A stretch of 64,000 bases of DNA. Origin: Trissonchulus latispiculum (lineage: Eukaryota; Nematoda; Enoplea; Enoplida; Ironidae). The DNA lies in NCBI GenBank assembly GCA_030248195.1, contig JASAND010013437.1:1-64000 (forward strand). The letters are read 5' to 3'. The notes below the pieces were generated by a model that saw only the letters and a program-made list of their open reading frames with translations, was not told where the DNA came from and did no database searches. Below, in pieces: positions 37,169-49,989 of the stretch. A program made the position numbers and the translations under genes. Position 1 is the first letter of the stretch, and every line of letters starts with the position of its first letter.

Positions 37169-40100
37169 TGTAGTTTACCGTGTAATGAACTGAGTGAGAT
37201 TAGGATAGAAAAACTTGACCAATTTAATTTGATTTCGAAAGTGGGGTCGCTTAGGTTGAAGTTCAATCACACGGAAGGTTAGCGCGTTTGCCTAGGTGGA
37301 CAAACTTATGTACCAGATTCCCGAAAGGTGATTTGCCAAAATCGGGGATCTCTACAGCTAACCTGGTAGGGGTACTACTGTGAGTTCGTTTAGGTGAGAG
37401 GGGGTTAGGCTCTATCCAATCGCACCAGGAGTATGAATAGGATTGTTCTGACGCAACAGGTCAAAACTAGGATCAGACAGTTAGTCTTCAACTTGAGATT
37501 CAGATCCAACTTACTTGGATCTGAGCAATTTACCTTTGTTATTATCCCTGGGAGATCTCACCTGGATCTCTTTTCAGCAGCTGAAATGTAGACTACGATT
37601 TGCACGCAACAAGATTAATTTATTATCTAAACGTGATATGGTTACAATTAAAGGGACAGAATGGTTTCAAGGCAATTATTAACAGCAACGAAGATTACAA
37701 AATATTCACAAGATTACAGATCACTCAATTTACCAGAGTTACCAGCCCTTGATTGGGGAGAGTGAATTATTTTAGGGGACTGGAGATTTCCGAATATTAA
37801 ATTAACTAAGTTAGTGACTGACCGGTTAAATATAAATATTAACTTGAGACTAATTTATTAGTCCTCTTCTTCAGGTATTATGACTGGGCACGTTAGGGTG
37901 TGTTGCGTGTCGTGTATTTAAACTCAAATCTACTCTCTATTCGTCCTTTACAGAAAACTACAATACAGGTTCAATATAACAAATAATTAACTAATTTTAA
38001 CAGAGTGTCGGTACTGCACAGTTCCGGTCTATGGAGTTGGGTGATCTCGTCAGGTTACACCTGCAACCTCACGAGTGGTTTCGGACGTTTGGATAGAAAA
38101 CAATAAAGGGGACGGTCCAGGCGGGGTGTTACCGGGAGATGGCTGTAAACAATAGTTATTAAGTTAAATTAATTGACTAAATTTAACGATTCGCTTCGTT
38201 GATATCTCTTCCAATGATTTCTTCTGTTCAGCTCTATCAGTGGCCTAAGCCAGAGACAACAGGGAAGCCTGAGCTTCCATACTGCTAGCAATCAAGGTGA
38301 CAGTGTAGCACATTTTGAATAGTTCTTGAAATGATTTCGAAATATCAAAAGGTTCAATAACGATAACTGGTTAGTTTTCCCAAATGATCAGGCTCACGGA
38401 GGCTATTGTCTCTGCCCTAGACTATAATCAATATAGAAGTCCAATTCCCAAGTACCTTCGATGATTCGAACTGTATCCAACAGGCAAAGTCTACTGATCA
38501 ATCAAAAATAATCTCCGTTCACTAATAACTGATTCCAATCGTACTGAAGCTCTCCGGATCAGGTTCCACAGACTACTGATCAGGACAGGTCGCTGGCCTC
38601 TCGAAGAACCTGAATCAAATGGGTTAAAACCCATTAGTTCAGAATACAAGTGCGGGAATCAAACCCAGCAACTATTACTCACTTATATGGCTTTCGGAGA
38701 AGAAAATTAGAACTTTAGTTAATTCTGATTAAGATTTTGCTTGAAAGACAGAAATAACACGCTTTGACCGTTTTCACGGGACGAAATGTGACTAATTAGG
38801 CGATATTGGCTAGATATAGATAAAATTTTGCCGAATATGAGTTTTTTGGGCGATTTCCTGCATTGGAATGCCGGAAATCGCCGATTCAACATGTATTCTT
38901 TACAGTCATATTCGGTTTACGCATAATTAAACTTGAGGCTTAAAAGCTTGTTTGCTAGTTAAGACTTTTGCAACAGGAAAGCACCCGTTTCCTGTATAAC
39001 AAGTTTACAAGGGTGGAAATGCATATTTGCAAGATTATTCCTTTTAAACTTATTAGAAGATGGTTTCGTTATAATCCTCAATTCCTACATAATTACACAA
39101 TGTTAATATTCTAACTAACTATTATTTATGTGGTTTCAGGTTTATTCGATGCTTACGTAAAGATATTCGCCGTGTGTGCCTTTAGATCCCATAATTACGT
39201 GTTTGCATTGATTAACGAACATGATTTGATGCTTTCAGTTAGATTTGGCTAGTACTTACAAACCATTTACCCTTTACAGTTACTAGTTGATATAGAGGGT
39301 CTAAACTGTACGGATAATATACTATACAGAAATGTACACTACGACCAAATTAGTTGACCCGTTAGCGAGAACCAGTGAGGGCAAAAAATAACAATTTTGA
39401 CATAATTTTGACATAATTCTTTCAATTTGAATAAAACTAACTTTTGCCTTTATGCTAAAGGCGGATTAAAATATAAGCCGCTTTGTAATGCAATGCATAA
39501 GCACTAACTTGAGATGAATTTACCGGCGCAGATCTAACTAATTAACACATACAATGGCACAGATCTAGCTAATTAACACATACAATTAATACAAAACAGT
39601 GGACGGACTGAACTAATTTATATTACAGACTTTGGAACAAAATTCAACTCTAAACGGGTGAAACAGACCAGCACGAAGTCCTTTATCTGCGATTCGTCCA
39701 CTCCCTTCTTGCGGGCATACCTACGTGGACGAATCGAGGACAACCTGGTAATATCAACTTATCCTGGGGGTCCCCGTGACCCTGGACTAGATTAGCTACC
39801 TAATTTGCATATTACCTCAATACTGACTTAGGTACTCATTCACACTGTTTATCACACTCATATCCCTCAGATCAGCGAGCATTCAACAACAAACACACAC
39901 TTATACACATTCACACCATTTTCCTGCCTAATACAGGAGTTTTAGGACAATTTCGCAGGTATTGGCCTCATGCACCAGATGAGAACCAGTGAACTATCAT
40001 ATGTTGAGATAATCCGTTTTGACTGACATTTTTAGACTGTTTGAAATGCTATCTTTAATTAATGTGGAGTTCGATGTGATTTACCACTTGATAATTGTTG

Positions 40101-42005
40101 GCAGAGTTTACCACGATTTATTACACTTTAAGCTTCCCGGATTATCCCAATATTAATAACTACATTATTAATACTCATTCATCCAATTGACATTCATACT
40201 GATTTGACAATCCTCACAACCCCTATCGTACAAGGGGAGTTTCCGTGAGTTGCCACCACAATTATACAAAAACATTCATTCTACATACATACAAATCAGA
40301 GCATTCTACAATCATTCAACCAAACATCCTTGAAACTTGGTTAATTTCGGAACCTCACGCTCCATGAGGAGTTTACCCGAATAACCACCTTAGGTACCTT
40401 TTTGGGGACACATTCACACATTAAGTTTACAACACATTCACGCTTCAATTATACAAAACATTTATACTTCAGGCTTGCAAAACATTCACACCTCGGACTT
40501 ACGAAGCATTCACACTTCAATTGTACAGAACATTCATACTAATAACTATCTAGCTACTTAGACTAACTAATAAACTAAACTAAACTTAGGCTCATTTGTG
40601 TGAAGAAGTTTGTTAACTTTGAACTTTGTTGTGCGCGACTTTTACAGCCTTTGCAATTCCTCAGAATTGCCCATAAAAGAAATTTTGTGGGAAAACTTAA
40701 GCTTCGCAAGTTTCAGAAAAGATTTTAACTTGAATTTTGACGAAAGCCAGTGAGTAATAATTGCTAAGCAATTATTACTAACAACAAAGAACAGTTGATT
40801 GAACTAAATACACGATTAATTAAAGCTACGAAAATTGAGGAAGCCGGCCATTCCTCTTTAAATGACTGCTTAATAATTAATTAAATTAAACATAAAACAA
40901 CTCAAGTTTTAGGAATTAGCTTTTAAAACACCCTATACTTTTTAATACCTAATGATTTTACTGCCGACCTAACGCTAAAAATAAAACATAATACTGACAG
41001 TATAATTTTTTGTGCAATATGGCGTTTTTGAGAACATGGCCGGCAACTCCTAGTTGCCGGCTGTGGGGAGTTATTTTCTTCTAACTAGCTTAATAATTTC
41101 AGAGCCGTAATTAAGGGGCTCTCTAGCTCAGAACTACGGATTTGGGGTCCCACTCATAATCCCATGGAAACTACGAAAAAACAACCCCAAAAGTGACAAA
41201 TAAAAAGAGAATCTTTTGGCCATAAAGGCCTACTAATTTTAGGCCAAAGGGCCGTGGCTTGGTAAATAAAACGGAATTAAAACAAGAAAGTAAAAGAAGG
41301 GAAAAATGGGCATGCTTCAAGACCTCCATCGCACAGGAGGGGTTTACATGAGCTGCCCTTGATTTTTGAATTAATTTAAATAATAAAATAAAAGGAAATA
41401 AAACTGGCCCGGAGGCCCAACATGCTATGGAACATAAAAAATGGCCTTGGGCCCAAAAAATGGCTATAAAGTCGGGGCTCGCTGGCCCAAAAATGCTTCA
41501 TAAAAATCTGGCCATGAAGGCCTCAAAATTCCATATAAAAATAAGGCCCAAAGGCCGAAAAAGCATAAAAATAATGCCCAAAAAGGCCACTATAAAAATT
41601 CCTAATATTTTTGTCCTAGGCAGTAAATTCTGAGCCGGGTATAAAAAACCCATAGGCTCCTCAAGTTGAAGTGTTCGTGCTGTGAAACTCAACCCTTTTC
41701 TGGCCAGTGTGGGCCAGAAAAGTCCTAAATGCGTCCTAAGGGGAAGTGTGTGTTACTATATTCCCGTACCACACCAGTGGTCCGAGAAGTAACACACACT
41801 GGGGAGAGGGGAATAAAATCCGGCCGCTCTCGGCCACTGCTAAACGAACACTGATTGAGTTTAAAATTTTGGGGACCGAGCTGACAGTTTTGCTGACAGC
41901 TCGGTGACAGGTCATTAGCGAACTGGGGGCGGAATTCTCTCTTTTATTTTAGCTTAAAGCTTCTAGAAAGTTCTAGAACTTTCTAGAAGCTTGCTATCTC
42001 TACCA
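37169..42005 (-). mobile_element. LTR B (complete, 4.84 kb), shared between two gag units
   Basis: On the minus strand it starts TGGTAGAGATAGC and ends GGTAAACTACA, i.e. TG...CA. LTR C has the same two ends. It serves as 3' LTR of the gag2 unit and 5' LTR of the gag1 unit. Conserved structures: a perfect 36 bp palindrome at 41957-41992, an AGTGTGTGTTACT inverted pair at 41745-41800, CTTTTCTGGCC/GGCCAGAAAAG near 41691-41720, and the hairpins at 41039-41061, 40753-40779, 39691-39735 and about 38849-38882. No conserved open frame: short frames in one copy are broken in the others. At 4.8 kb it is far longer than usual LTRs. Confidence 0.9.
41961..41988 (-). promoter_or_regulatory. Six-unit heat-shock element in U3 of LTR B
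   Basis: TTCTAGAA-AG-TTCTAGAA-CT-TTCTAGAA: alternating TTC and GAA triplets with exactly 2 bp between them, six units. This is the binding pattern of heat shock factor (inverted nGAAn pentamers). It lies about 17 bp inside the LTR start on the minus strand, where U3 enhancers sit. Function is inferred. Confidence 0.75.
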
Positions 42006-44915
42006 TAGGTTTATGACAGTAGGTTCAACAGCATTTAGATTCACTCGAACTTCGCGAGTTCGGAGCTTCTTTGTAGCATTATCCAATTCCTCGTCTGTAT
42101 CTTCTGACATATCTGAGCTGGACGTATCTGTTAGACTGTCCATGAGATCGTTCTGGATCATCTTTCCGTGAAATAGACTAAATTCCTTAGCCTGTAGTGA
42201 GGGGTCAATGTTCTCTTTGTCGTCGTCCCTTAGGCCCAACGTCAAGGGAATAGGGGGATCCAATAGATTTTCTACCCATAAATCGAGTCTTCCTGCATGG
42301 GGAGATTCTTCAGGAGCTTCCAATAGATCACTGTCCAGGCAGCAGTAGAATTCCTCGTCCGAAACTGATCTTTCCAATCTCTTCAATATTCGCCTGCTGA
42401 CTTCATAAATGGCATCCTGATCAATAGGCTTAAACTTACTTTTCTCTGGGTATTTGATGAGATCAGTGATTTGGTACTCCAACTGAGGAGGTGATGAGGC
42501 TCCATCTTGGACCATAAAGATACTAGGGTCTAAGACCCGTAGGAGTTCTTCTTCAGTGAGCATTTCTCCAAATCTGTCCAAAACTCTTCGGGCAAATTTC
42601 ACAACTGGCCCCATTTCGACAAGGGTAGGTTCCGGCGGACTTTCTTGCTTCGTTCGGGAGATAACAGAGGGCTGAATCTGTGGCTTCCGGCCCTGTTCCT
42701 TCTGATTCCGGTCATCCGGCCTTGTTTGTTCCATTAATTCCTTTTCGGAAACCAAGGGGGCATGTTGCAAATCCATTGCCATGCTGCCATGTGCAAGTAC
42801 CTTTCGTGCACTTTGCATCACTGTAGTCATATCAATATCCGAGTTCGGCTTCGGGCCCACAGGCGCTGGGTTAGGATAAAGGGAGATGATTCCATTCTCC
42901 TGATGATTGAGAACAGGTCCAATTTGTGGAGTGGGTGACAGCCCAAGCTGGATTCTAAATTCTCGCACTGCTTCTCCCAATCCAATGGCCATAACATCTG
43001 CAGGAGGGACTGACTGGAACCTGGGGGCAGGGTAGGTTTGAGCAAAATCATGACATCGAGGACTTCTTCGCAATCCTCGTCCACGTCCCAATGACCGTCC
43101 TCGGGATTGATTCCTTGTCCGTTCTGGATCATAAGGTCCGGGGAATCTTCTCGTTGGCAACTGGGTCACTTGGATTGGCTCATTGATTGATTTCTCCGGA
43201 GAATTTTCCTTTTCTGTGTTTCCTTCAGTGGGGGAGGAAGTGGAGGATGAATCCTGTGAAAGTCTCTGTTTCACATGGGAAGGATAGCCATATTCTATGG
43301 TCTGAGGTTCTTCCAATCGGTGAGTGCGAGGATAGGTGACAGACATTGGCTTTTGATACATAGGCAGGGAGTAAAGTTCACGGTCCAGTCGTTCAGTCTC
43401 AGGATCCACTGAGTCCTTTTCCGCATTCAAAGTGTACGTGGATTTCTCCTTTGGTTGTTCAATCTTCACATAAGGAGGGATAGAGAAGTATTGGCCTCCC
43501 AGATCCTTGATTTCTTGTTCCAGCTGTAGAATCTGAGTGGGCAAACTAGAATTCTCCGGCGGGAAATAGGCAGTTTTCCTTTCTGGTTCAGCTCCAATGA
43601 CTTGGACCATGGAAGGAGCGTTCCTCTGTTGACCCACGTCAGCAAATCTGGATCCATATGGTGCGTGAACAGCTTCGGCGGCATCTCGTCCATCGTTTCT
43701 GTTCCACTGAGGTCTGGGCTGCGGATATTGCTGTTGTTGTCCTGGAGGTCCATTTCGGGGTGGATATCTATCATTATAGTTCCGATTCATTCCATTTCCA
43801 TTCCTTGGGTACCTGGACTGTCCATTGTTGGGTCGGAAATTGTTGGAATTTCCGTTGCTATTGTTGTTGTAGTTATTGCGCGGAGGACCTGGATAATCAG
43901 TTCTGGGTCGGTAGGCTCCACCTCCGGGCGATCTGCATTCACGCTTTGAGTGTCCGGCTCTTCCACAGTTGAAACATCTGAAATCGTTAGGAAAAGGAAT
44001 CTTATCGTTTCCTCTTCTAGGAGGAGGGGCAGGTTTTGGCTGTTCAGGGGAGGAAATCTTGATTTCCTTTATCTCATTGGCAAGCACGGCTGTGCTCTGG
44101 ACCAGGGAGCTGATGGTGTTTAGAAGGGCGGGACCTGTGAGATTCGCACTTGAGACGGCTGCTTCCGGATCCACTTCCAAAAATGCAGGCGTTCCTTCTC
44201 CAGGGTAGACACCTTCTGCTTCTCGAGCCTTTTTAAAGGCTTGGGAATAGTCCGCTGTGTCCATTGGGACATGCGGTTTGAACTCATTCCGCAATCCGAT
44301 GAGAAAGGTCTTTAGTTTGATGTCCTCCAGCATATCCGGATCTCCTCTGTCTTCCCAGGCAATCCGGGCGTACTTCTGTAGTCGGAGAGAGAAATCCGCG
44401 ACAGACTCATGTGGCATCTGCCGGATACTGAACAGTTTGGCTGTGGCATGCATATCGGTCATGGGAGGAATCATGACTTCTCTGAGGGCTCGGACAGAGG
44501 CTTCCCAATCGTTCTGTTGCATGGCGCCTCTGGGCATGCACTTAAAAATCTCCGCAGCTCTGCCTCTGAGAGTTGATGAGATGTTCATGACCTTCTGGTA
44601 ATCATCTAGGTTGAGTCGTTGGCTGAATCTCTCGTAGTTGACAAGATGATCATCAAAGTTTTCATGATCTTTTCCGGAATAGGTAGGCATATCTCGGTAG
44701 GAGGCGGCTATGGCCTGGTTCTGGATGCTATCACGGAGCTGGCCTAGTAGGTCTTCAATATTTCCGTTTGGCATCATAGGCGCTTGTGGGAATACCAACT
44801 GTGGCATCTGTGGATTGAAAGGTGGGGGAGCTCCTGGTGGACCAGGTGGTCCATGTTGTAGGCCCATGTTCGGGGGTCCATTTCCATCTTCATCGGCAGG
44901 AATGAACTGATCCAT
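42000..44915 (-). CDS. Gag polyprotein of the LTR element, short form (gag2)
   Basis: Near-identical to gag1 over its first ~600 residues, with the same gag helical region and CCHC knuckle. The first ATG is at 44915 (971 codons); the frame is open upstream to 45056. It ends at the LTR B boundary: after EPTVI the frame enters the LTR and stops within three codons (stop at 42000-42002). The basic run, the Arg-rich helix and the hydrophobic segment of gag1 are therefore missing. Relative to gag1 it lacks about 20 residues near 900 (gag1 TSIPLTWRLMQANKEKVASP). Many nucleotide differences between the two copies are third-position and silent, which suggests that Gag was under selection. No pol genes follow. 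Confidence 0.85.
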   Translation of the reverse strand: MDQFIPADEDGNGPPNMGLQHGPPGPPGAPPPFNPQMPQLVFPQAPMMPNGNIEDLLGQLRDSIQNQAIAASYRDMPTYSGKDHENFDDHLVNYERFSQRLNLDDYQKVMNISSTLRGRAAEIFKCMPRGAMQQNDWEASVRALREVMIPPMTDMHATAKLFSIRQMPHESVADFSLRLQKYARIAWEDRGDPDMLEDIKLKTFLIGLRNEFKPHVPMDTADYSQAFKKAREAEGVYPGEGTPAFLEVDPEAAVSSANLTGPALLNTISSLVQSTAVLANEIKEIKISSPEQPKPAPPPRRGNDKIPFPNDFRCFNCGRAGHSKRECRSPGGGAYRPRTDYPGPPRNNYNNNSNGNSNNFRPNNGQSRYPRNGNGMNRNYNDRYPPRNGPPGQQQQYPQPRPQWNRNDGRDAAEAVHAPYGSRFADVGQQRNAPSMVQVIGAEPERKTAYFPPENSSLPTQILQLEQEIKDLGGQYFSIPPYVKIEQPKEKSTYTLNAEKDSVDPETERLDRELYSLPMYQKPMSVTYPRTHRLEEPQTIEYGYPSHVKQRLSQDSSSTSSPTEGNTEKENSPEKSINEPIQVTQLPTRRFPGPYDPERTRNQSRGRSLGRGRGLRRSPRCHDFAQTYPAPRFQSVPPADVMAIGLGEAVREFRIQLGLSPTPQIGPVLNHQENGIISLYPNPAPVGPKPNSDIDMTTVMQSARKVLAHGSMAMDLQHAPLVSEKELMEQTRPDDRNQKEQGRKPQIQPSVISRTKQESPPEPTLVEMGPVVKFARRVLDRFGEMLTEEELLRVLDPSIFMVQDGASSPPQLEYQITDLIKYPEKSKFKPIDQDAIYEVSRRILKRLERSVSDEEFYCCLDSDLLEAPEESPHAGRLDLWVENLLDPPIPLTLGLRDDDKENIDPSLQAKEFSLFHGKMIQNDLMDSLTDTSSSDMSEDTDEELDNATKKLRTREVRVNLNAVEPTVINLW

Positions 44916-45095
44916 ATTTTCTTCTGGGACTGATCTGTAGGGTTTCAGTTGATTCCTTGATAGGGTTAACGTTGATCCTCTCTTGATCTTAATGATGAGA
45001 TCGTTGGGTCGTGATGTTTCCTCACTGGCAGGTTTCTTCAACAGGAGTATCTTCACAGGATAGGGTTTTCCAACAGGATTGTTCTCGCAGGATTA

Positions 45096-45113
45096 TCCTC
45101 ACTGGGGGCTCCA
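45096..45113 (-). other. Primer binding site of the gag2 unit
   Basis: Same 18-mer as at 37146-37163, five bases after the end of LTR C. Confidence 0.65.
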
Positions 45114-45118
45114 AAAAC

Positions 45119-48100
45119 TGTAGTTTACCGTGTAATGAACTGAGTGAGATTAGGATAGAAAAACTTGACCAATTTAATTTGATTTCGAAAGTGGGGTCGC
45201 TTAGGTTGAAAGTTCGCTTACACGGAAGGTTAGCGCGTTTGCCTGGGTAGACAAACTTATGTACCAGATTCCCGAAAGGTGGTTTACCAAAATCGGGGAT
45301 CCCTACAGCTAACCTGTTAGGGGTACTACTGTGAGTTCGTTTAATTGGGAGGGGTTAGGCACTATCCAATCGCACCTGGAGTATGGATAGGATTGCTTTG
45401 ACGCAACAGGTCAAAACTAAGATCAGACAATTAGTCTTCGACTTGAGATTCAGATCCAACTTAATTGGATCTAAGCAGATTACCTTTAGTATTATCTCCG
45501 AGAGATCTCACCTGGATCTCTTTTCAGCAGCTGAAATGTAGACTACGATTTGCACGCAACAAGATTAATTTATTATCTAAACGTGATATGGTTACAATTA
45601 AAGGGACAGAATGGTTTCAAGGCAATTATTAACAGCAACGAGGATTACAAAATATTCACAAGATTACAGATTACTCAATTTACCAGAGTTGCCAGCCCTT
45701 GATTGGGGAGAGTGAATTATTTTAGGAGACCGGAGATTTCCAAATATTAAATTAACTAAGTTAGTGACTGACCGGTTAATTATTAACCTGAGACTAATTT
45801 ATTAGTCCTCTTCTTCAGGTACTATGACTGGGAACGTTAGGATGTGTTGCGTGTCGTGTGTTTATACTCAAATCTACTCTCTATTCGTCCTTTACAGAAA
45901 ACTACAATACAGGTTCAATATAACAAATAATTAACTAAATTTAACAGAGTGTCGGTACTGCACAGTTCCGGTCTATGGAGTTGGGTGATCTCGTCAGGTT
46001 ACACCTGCAACCTCACGAGTGGTTTAGGACGTTTGGATAGAAGAACAATAAAGGGGTCGGTCCAGGCGGGGTGTTACCGGGAGATGGCTGTAAAAGTATA
46101 GTTATTAAATTAAATTAATTGACTAAATTTAAGTGATGTCTTCGTTCTGATCTGATATCTTTCTCAACTCCTCTTCTGTTAAGTTCTCTCAGTGGCCTAA
46201 GCCAGAGACAACAGGGAAGCACGTGATCTTCCATACTGCTAACAATCAAAATAGAATGGATGATGGGGTACATTTTGAATAGTTCTTGAAATGATTTAAC
46301 AGAAATATCAAAAGGTTCAATAACGATAACTGGTTAGTTTTCCCAAATGATTAGGTTCACTGGAGGCTACTGTCTCTGCCCTAGACTATTGTCAATATAG
46401 ATATCCAATTCCCAAAGTACCTTCAATGATTCGAACTGTCTGTGAATCAACAACAGGAATCAATCAATCTGATCCAATCAAAAATAATCTCCGTTCACTG
46501 GACTGAACTCCGTTCACAGAAATCAGGCTAATCATATAAAGTTCTCAGGATCAGGTTCCACACAAAGCGATTCCTGGCAGGATGCAGTCTTCGATGAACC
46601 TGAATCAAATGGGTTAAAACCCATTAGTTCAGAATATAAGTGCGGGAATCAAACCCAGCAACTATTACTCACTTTTAAGGCTTTCAGAGACAAAGATTAA
46701 AACTTTAGTTAATTCTGAATAAGATCTTTTGTTGAAAACCAGAATTAACGCACTTTAACTGCTTTTGTGAGCCAAAGTGTGACTAACTATGCATTATTAG
46801 CTTGAAGTAGGTAAAATTTCGCCGAATATGAATTTCTGGGCGATTTCCTGCATCGGAATGCCGGAAATCGCCGATTCAACATATATTCTTTGCAATCATA
46901 TTCGGTCTGCGCATAATTAGATTTTAGGTGTAAGATTCATGACAGGAAAGCACCTGTTTCCTGTATAGCAAGTGTACAAGAATGGAAACGCATATTTGCA
47001 AAGATTATTCCTTTTAAGCTTATTAGAAGATGGTTTTTATCCTAATCCTTAATTCTTACGTAATTACACAACATTAATATTCTAACTAACTATTATTTAT
47101 GTGCTTTCAGGTTTATTTAATGCTTACGTAGAGATATTCACCGTGTGTGCCATTAAATCCCATAATTGCCCGTTTGCATTGATTAACAAGCATAATTTGA
47201 TGCTTACAGTTAGATTTGGCTAGTATTTTCGATGTAAAACGTTTTCCCGTTGCGGTTACTAGTTGACATAAAAGGTCTAAACTGTACAGATAATATATTT
47301 TGCAAAAGTGTAAACTATAACCAAATTAATTGCCTCGTTAGCGAGAACGAGTGAGGGCAAGAATAACAATTTTGACATAATTCTTGCAATTTGAGTAAAA
47401 CTAACTTTTGTCTTTATACTAAAGGCTGATTAAAGTATAGGCCGTTTTGCAATGCATTGCATAAACACCAACTTGGGGTGAATTTAGTGGCACAGATCTA
47501 GCTAATTAACACATACAATGACACAGATCTAGCTAATTAGCACATACAATTAATACAAAACAGTGGACGGACTGAACTAATTTATATTGTAGACTTTGGA
47601 ACAAAATTCAACTCTAAACGGGTGAAACAGACCAGTACGAAGTCCTTTATCTGCGATTCGTCCACTCCCTTCTTGCGGGCATACCTACGTGGACGAATCG
47701 AGGACAACCTGGTAATATCAACTTATCCTGGGGTCCCCGTGACCCTGGACTAGATTAGCTACCTAGTTTGCATATTACCACAATACTGACTTAGGTACTC
47801 ATTCACACTGTTTATCACACTCATATCCCTCAGATTCGCAAGTATTCAGCATGCAAACTAACATTTATACACATTCGCACTAATGTCCTGCCTAATACAG
47901 AAGTTTTAGGATAATTTCGCAAGTATTGGCCTCATGCACCAGATGAGAACCAGCGAACTGTCGTACATTGAAATAATCTACTTTGCCTGGTATTTTGGAC
48001 TGTTTTAAAATACTATCTTTACTTAATATAGAGTTTAAAGTGACTTGCAGTTTGACAATGGTTGGCAGGGTTTACCACGATTTGTTAAACTCTAGACTTC

Positions 48101-49989
48101 CCAAATTATCCCAATATTAATAACTACATTATTAATACTCATTCATTCCATTGACATTCATACTGGTTTGACAATCCTCACAACCCCTATCGTGCAAGGG
48201 GAGTTTCCGTGAGTTGCCATCACAATTATACGAAAACATTCATTCTTCATACATACAAATCAGAGCATTCTACAATCATTCAGCCAAACATTCTTGAAAT
48301 TTGGTTAATTTCGGAACCTCACGTTCTATGAGGGGTTTACCCGAATAACCACCTTAGGTACTTTTTTGGGGACACATTCACACATTAAGTTTGCAACACA
48401 TTCCCGCCTCGATTATACAAAGCATTTATACTTCAGGCTTGCAAAACATTCACACCTCAGACTTACAAAACATTCACACTTCATTTGTATGGAACATTCA
48501 TACTAATAAATATCTAGCTACTCAGACTAACTAATGAATTAAACTTAGGCTCATTTGTGTAGGAAGTTTGTAAACTTTGAACTTTGTTGTGCGCAGGTTT
48601 TACAGCTTTTGCAATTCCTCAGAATTGCCCATAAAAGAAATTTTGTGAAAAACTTAAACTGCACAAGTTTGGGAAAAAAGGTACAACTTAAATTTAGATG
48701 AAAGCCAGTGAGTAATAATTGCTAAGCAATTATTACTAACAACAAAGAACAGTTAATTAAACTGAATACACAATTAATTAATGCTACAAAAATTGAGGAA
48801 GCCGGCCATTCCTCTTAAACGGCTGCTTAATAATTAATTAAATTAAAAGTAGAACGACTCATGTTTTAAGAATTGGCTTTTAAAACACCCTATAATGTTT
48901 ATACCTAGTGATTTTAATGCCGACCTAACGCTAAAAATAAAACATAATACTGACAGTATAATTTTTGTGCAATATGGCGTTTTTGAAAACATGGCCGGCA
49001 ACTCCTAGTTGCCGGCTGTGGGGAGTTACTTTTTCTAACTAGCTTATTAATTTTAGAGCCGTAATTAAGGGGCTCTCTAGCTCAGAACTACGGATTTGGG
49101 GTCCCACTCATAAACCCATGAAAACTACAAAAAATAACCCCAAAAGTGACAAATAAAAAAGAATCTTTTGGCCGTAAAGGCCTACTAGTCTTAGGCCAAA
49201 AGGCCGTGGCTTGGTAATGAAAAAGAGTTAAAATGTGAAAAGTAAAAGAAGAGAAAAGTGGGTACGCTTCAAGACCTCCATCGCACAGGAGGGGTTTACA
49301 TGAGCTACCCTTGATTTTTGAATTAATCAAATAATAAAATAAACATGAAACGAAAACTGGCCCGGAGGCCCAACATGCTATGGAACATAAAATTTGGCCT
49401 AGGGCCCAAAATGCTGCTATAAAAATCGGGGCTCACTGGCCCAAAATTTCCATAAAGAATTGGCCAGCAAGGCCTGAAAATATCATAAACAATAAGGCCC
49501 GAAGGCTGAAAGATACAGTATAAAAAATATGGCCCAATGGCCGAAAAACATAATATGAAAAATTGGCCAAAGGCCACTATAAAAATCCCTAAAATTTTTG
49601 TCCTAGGCAGTAAATTCTGAGCCGGGCATAAAAAACCCAAAGGCTCCTCAAGTTGAAGTGTTCGTGCTGTAAACTCAACCCTTTTCTGGCCAGTGTGGGC
49701 CAGAAAAGTCCTAGGTGTGTCCTATGGGGAAGTGTGTGTTACTATATTCCCGTACCACACCAGTGGTCCGAGAAGTAACACACACTGGGGAGAGGGGAGT
49801 AAAATCCGGCCGCTCTCGGCCACTGCTAAACGAACACTGATTGACTTAAAATTTTGGGGACCGAGCTGACAGTTTTGTTGACAGCTCGGTGACAGGTCAT
49901 TAGCGAACTGGGGGCGGAATTTCTCTTTTATTTTAGCTTAAAGCTTCTAGAAAGTTCTAGAACTTTCTAGAAGCTTGCTATCTCTACCA
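45119..49989 (-). mobile_element. LTR C (complete, 4.87 kb), 5' LTR of the array
   Basis: TG...CA ends identical to LTR B. Its outer flank (TAGGCCAGTCCAGCGG at 49990) differs from the gag2 sequence that follows LTR B, which fixes the boundary. Hairpins match those of LTR B: 46849 region, 47655-47699, 48711-48737 and 48994-49016, plus the palindrome at 49941-49976. The 30 bp AGATCTAGCTAATTA duplication is at 47489-47549. Confidence 0.9.
49945..49972 (-). promoter_or_regulatory. Six-unit heat-shock element in U3 of LTR C
   Basis: Identical to 41961-41988: three TTCTAGAA blocks with 2 bp spacers, inside a perfect 36 bp palindrome 17 bp from the LTR start. Confidence 0.75.

Noticed and set aside
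33199..37282. Plus-strand open frames opposite gag1
   Set aside because: Shadows of the minus-strand gag; the gag frame has the CCHC knuckle and is kept in both copies.
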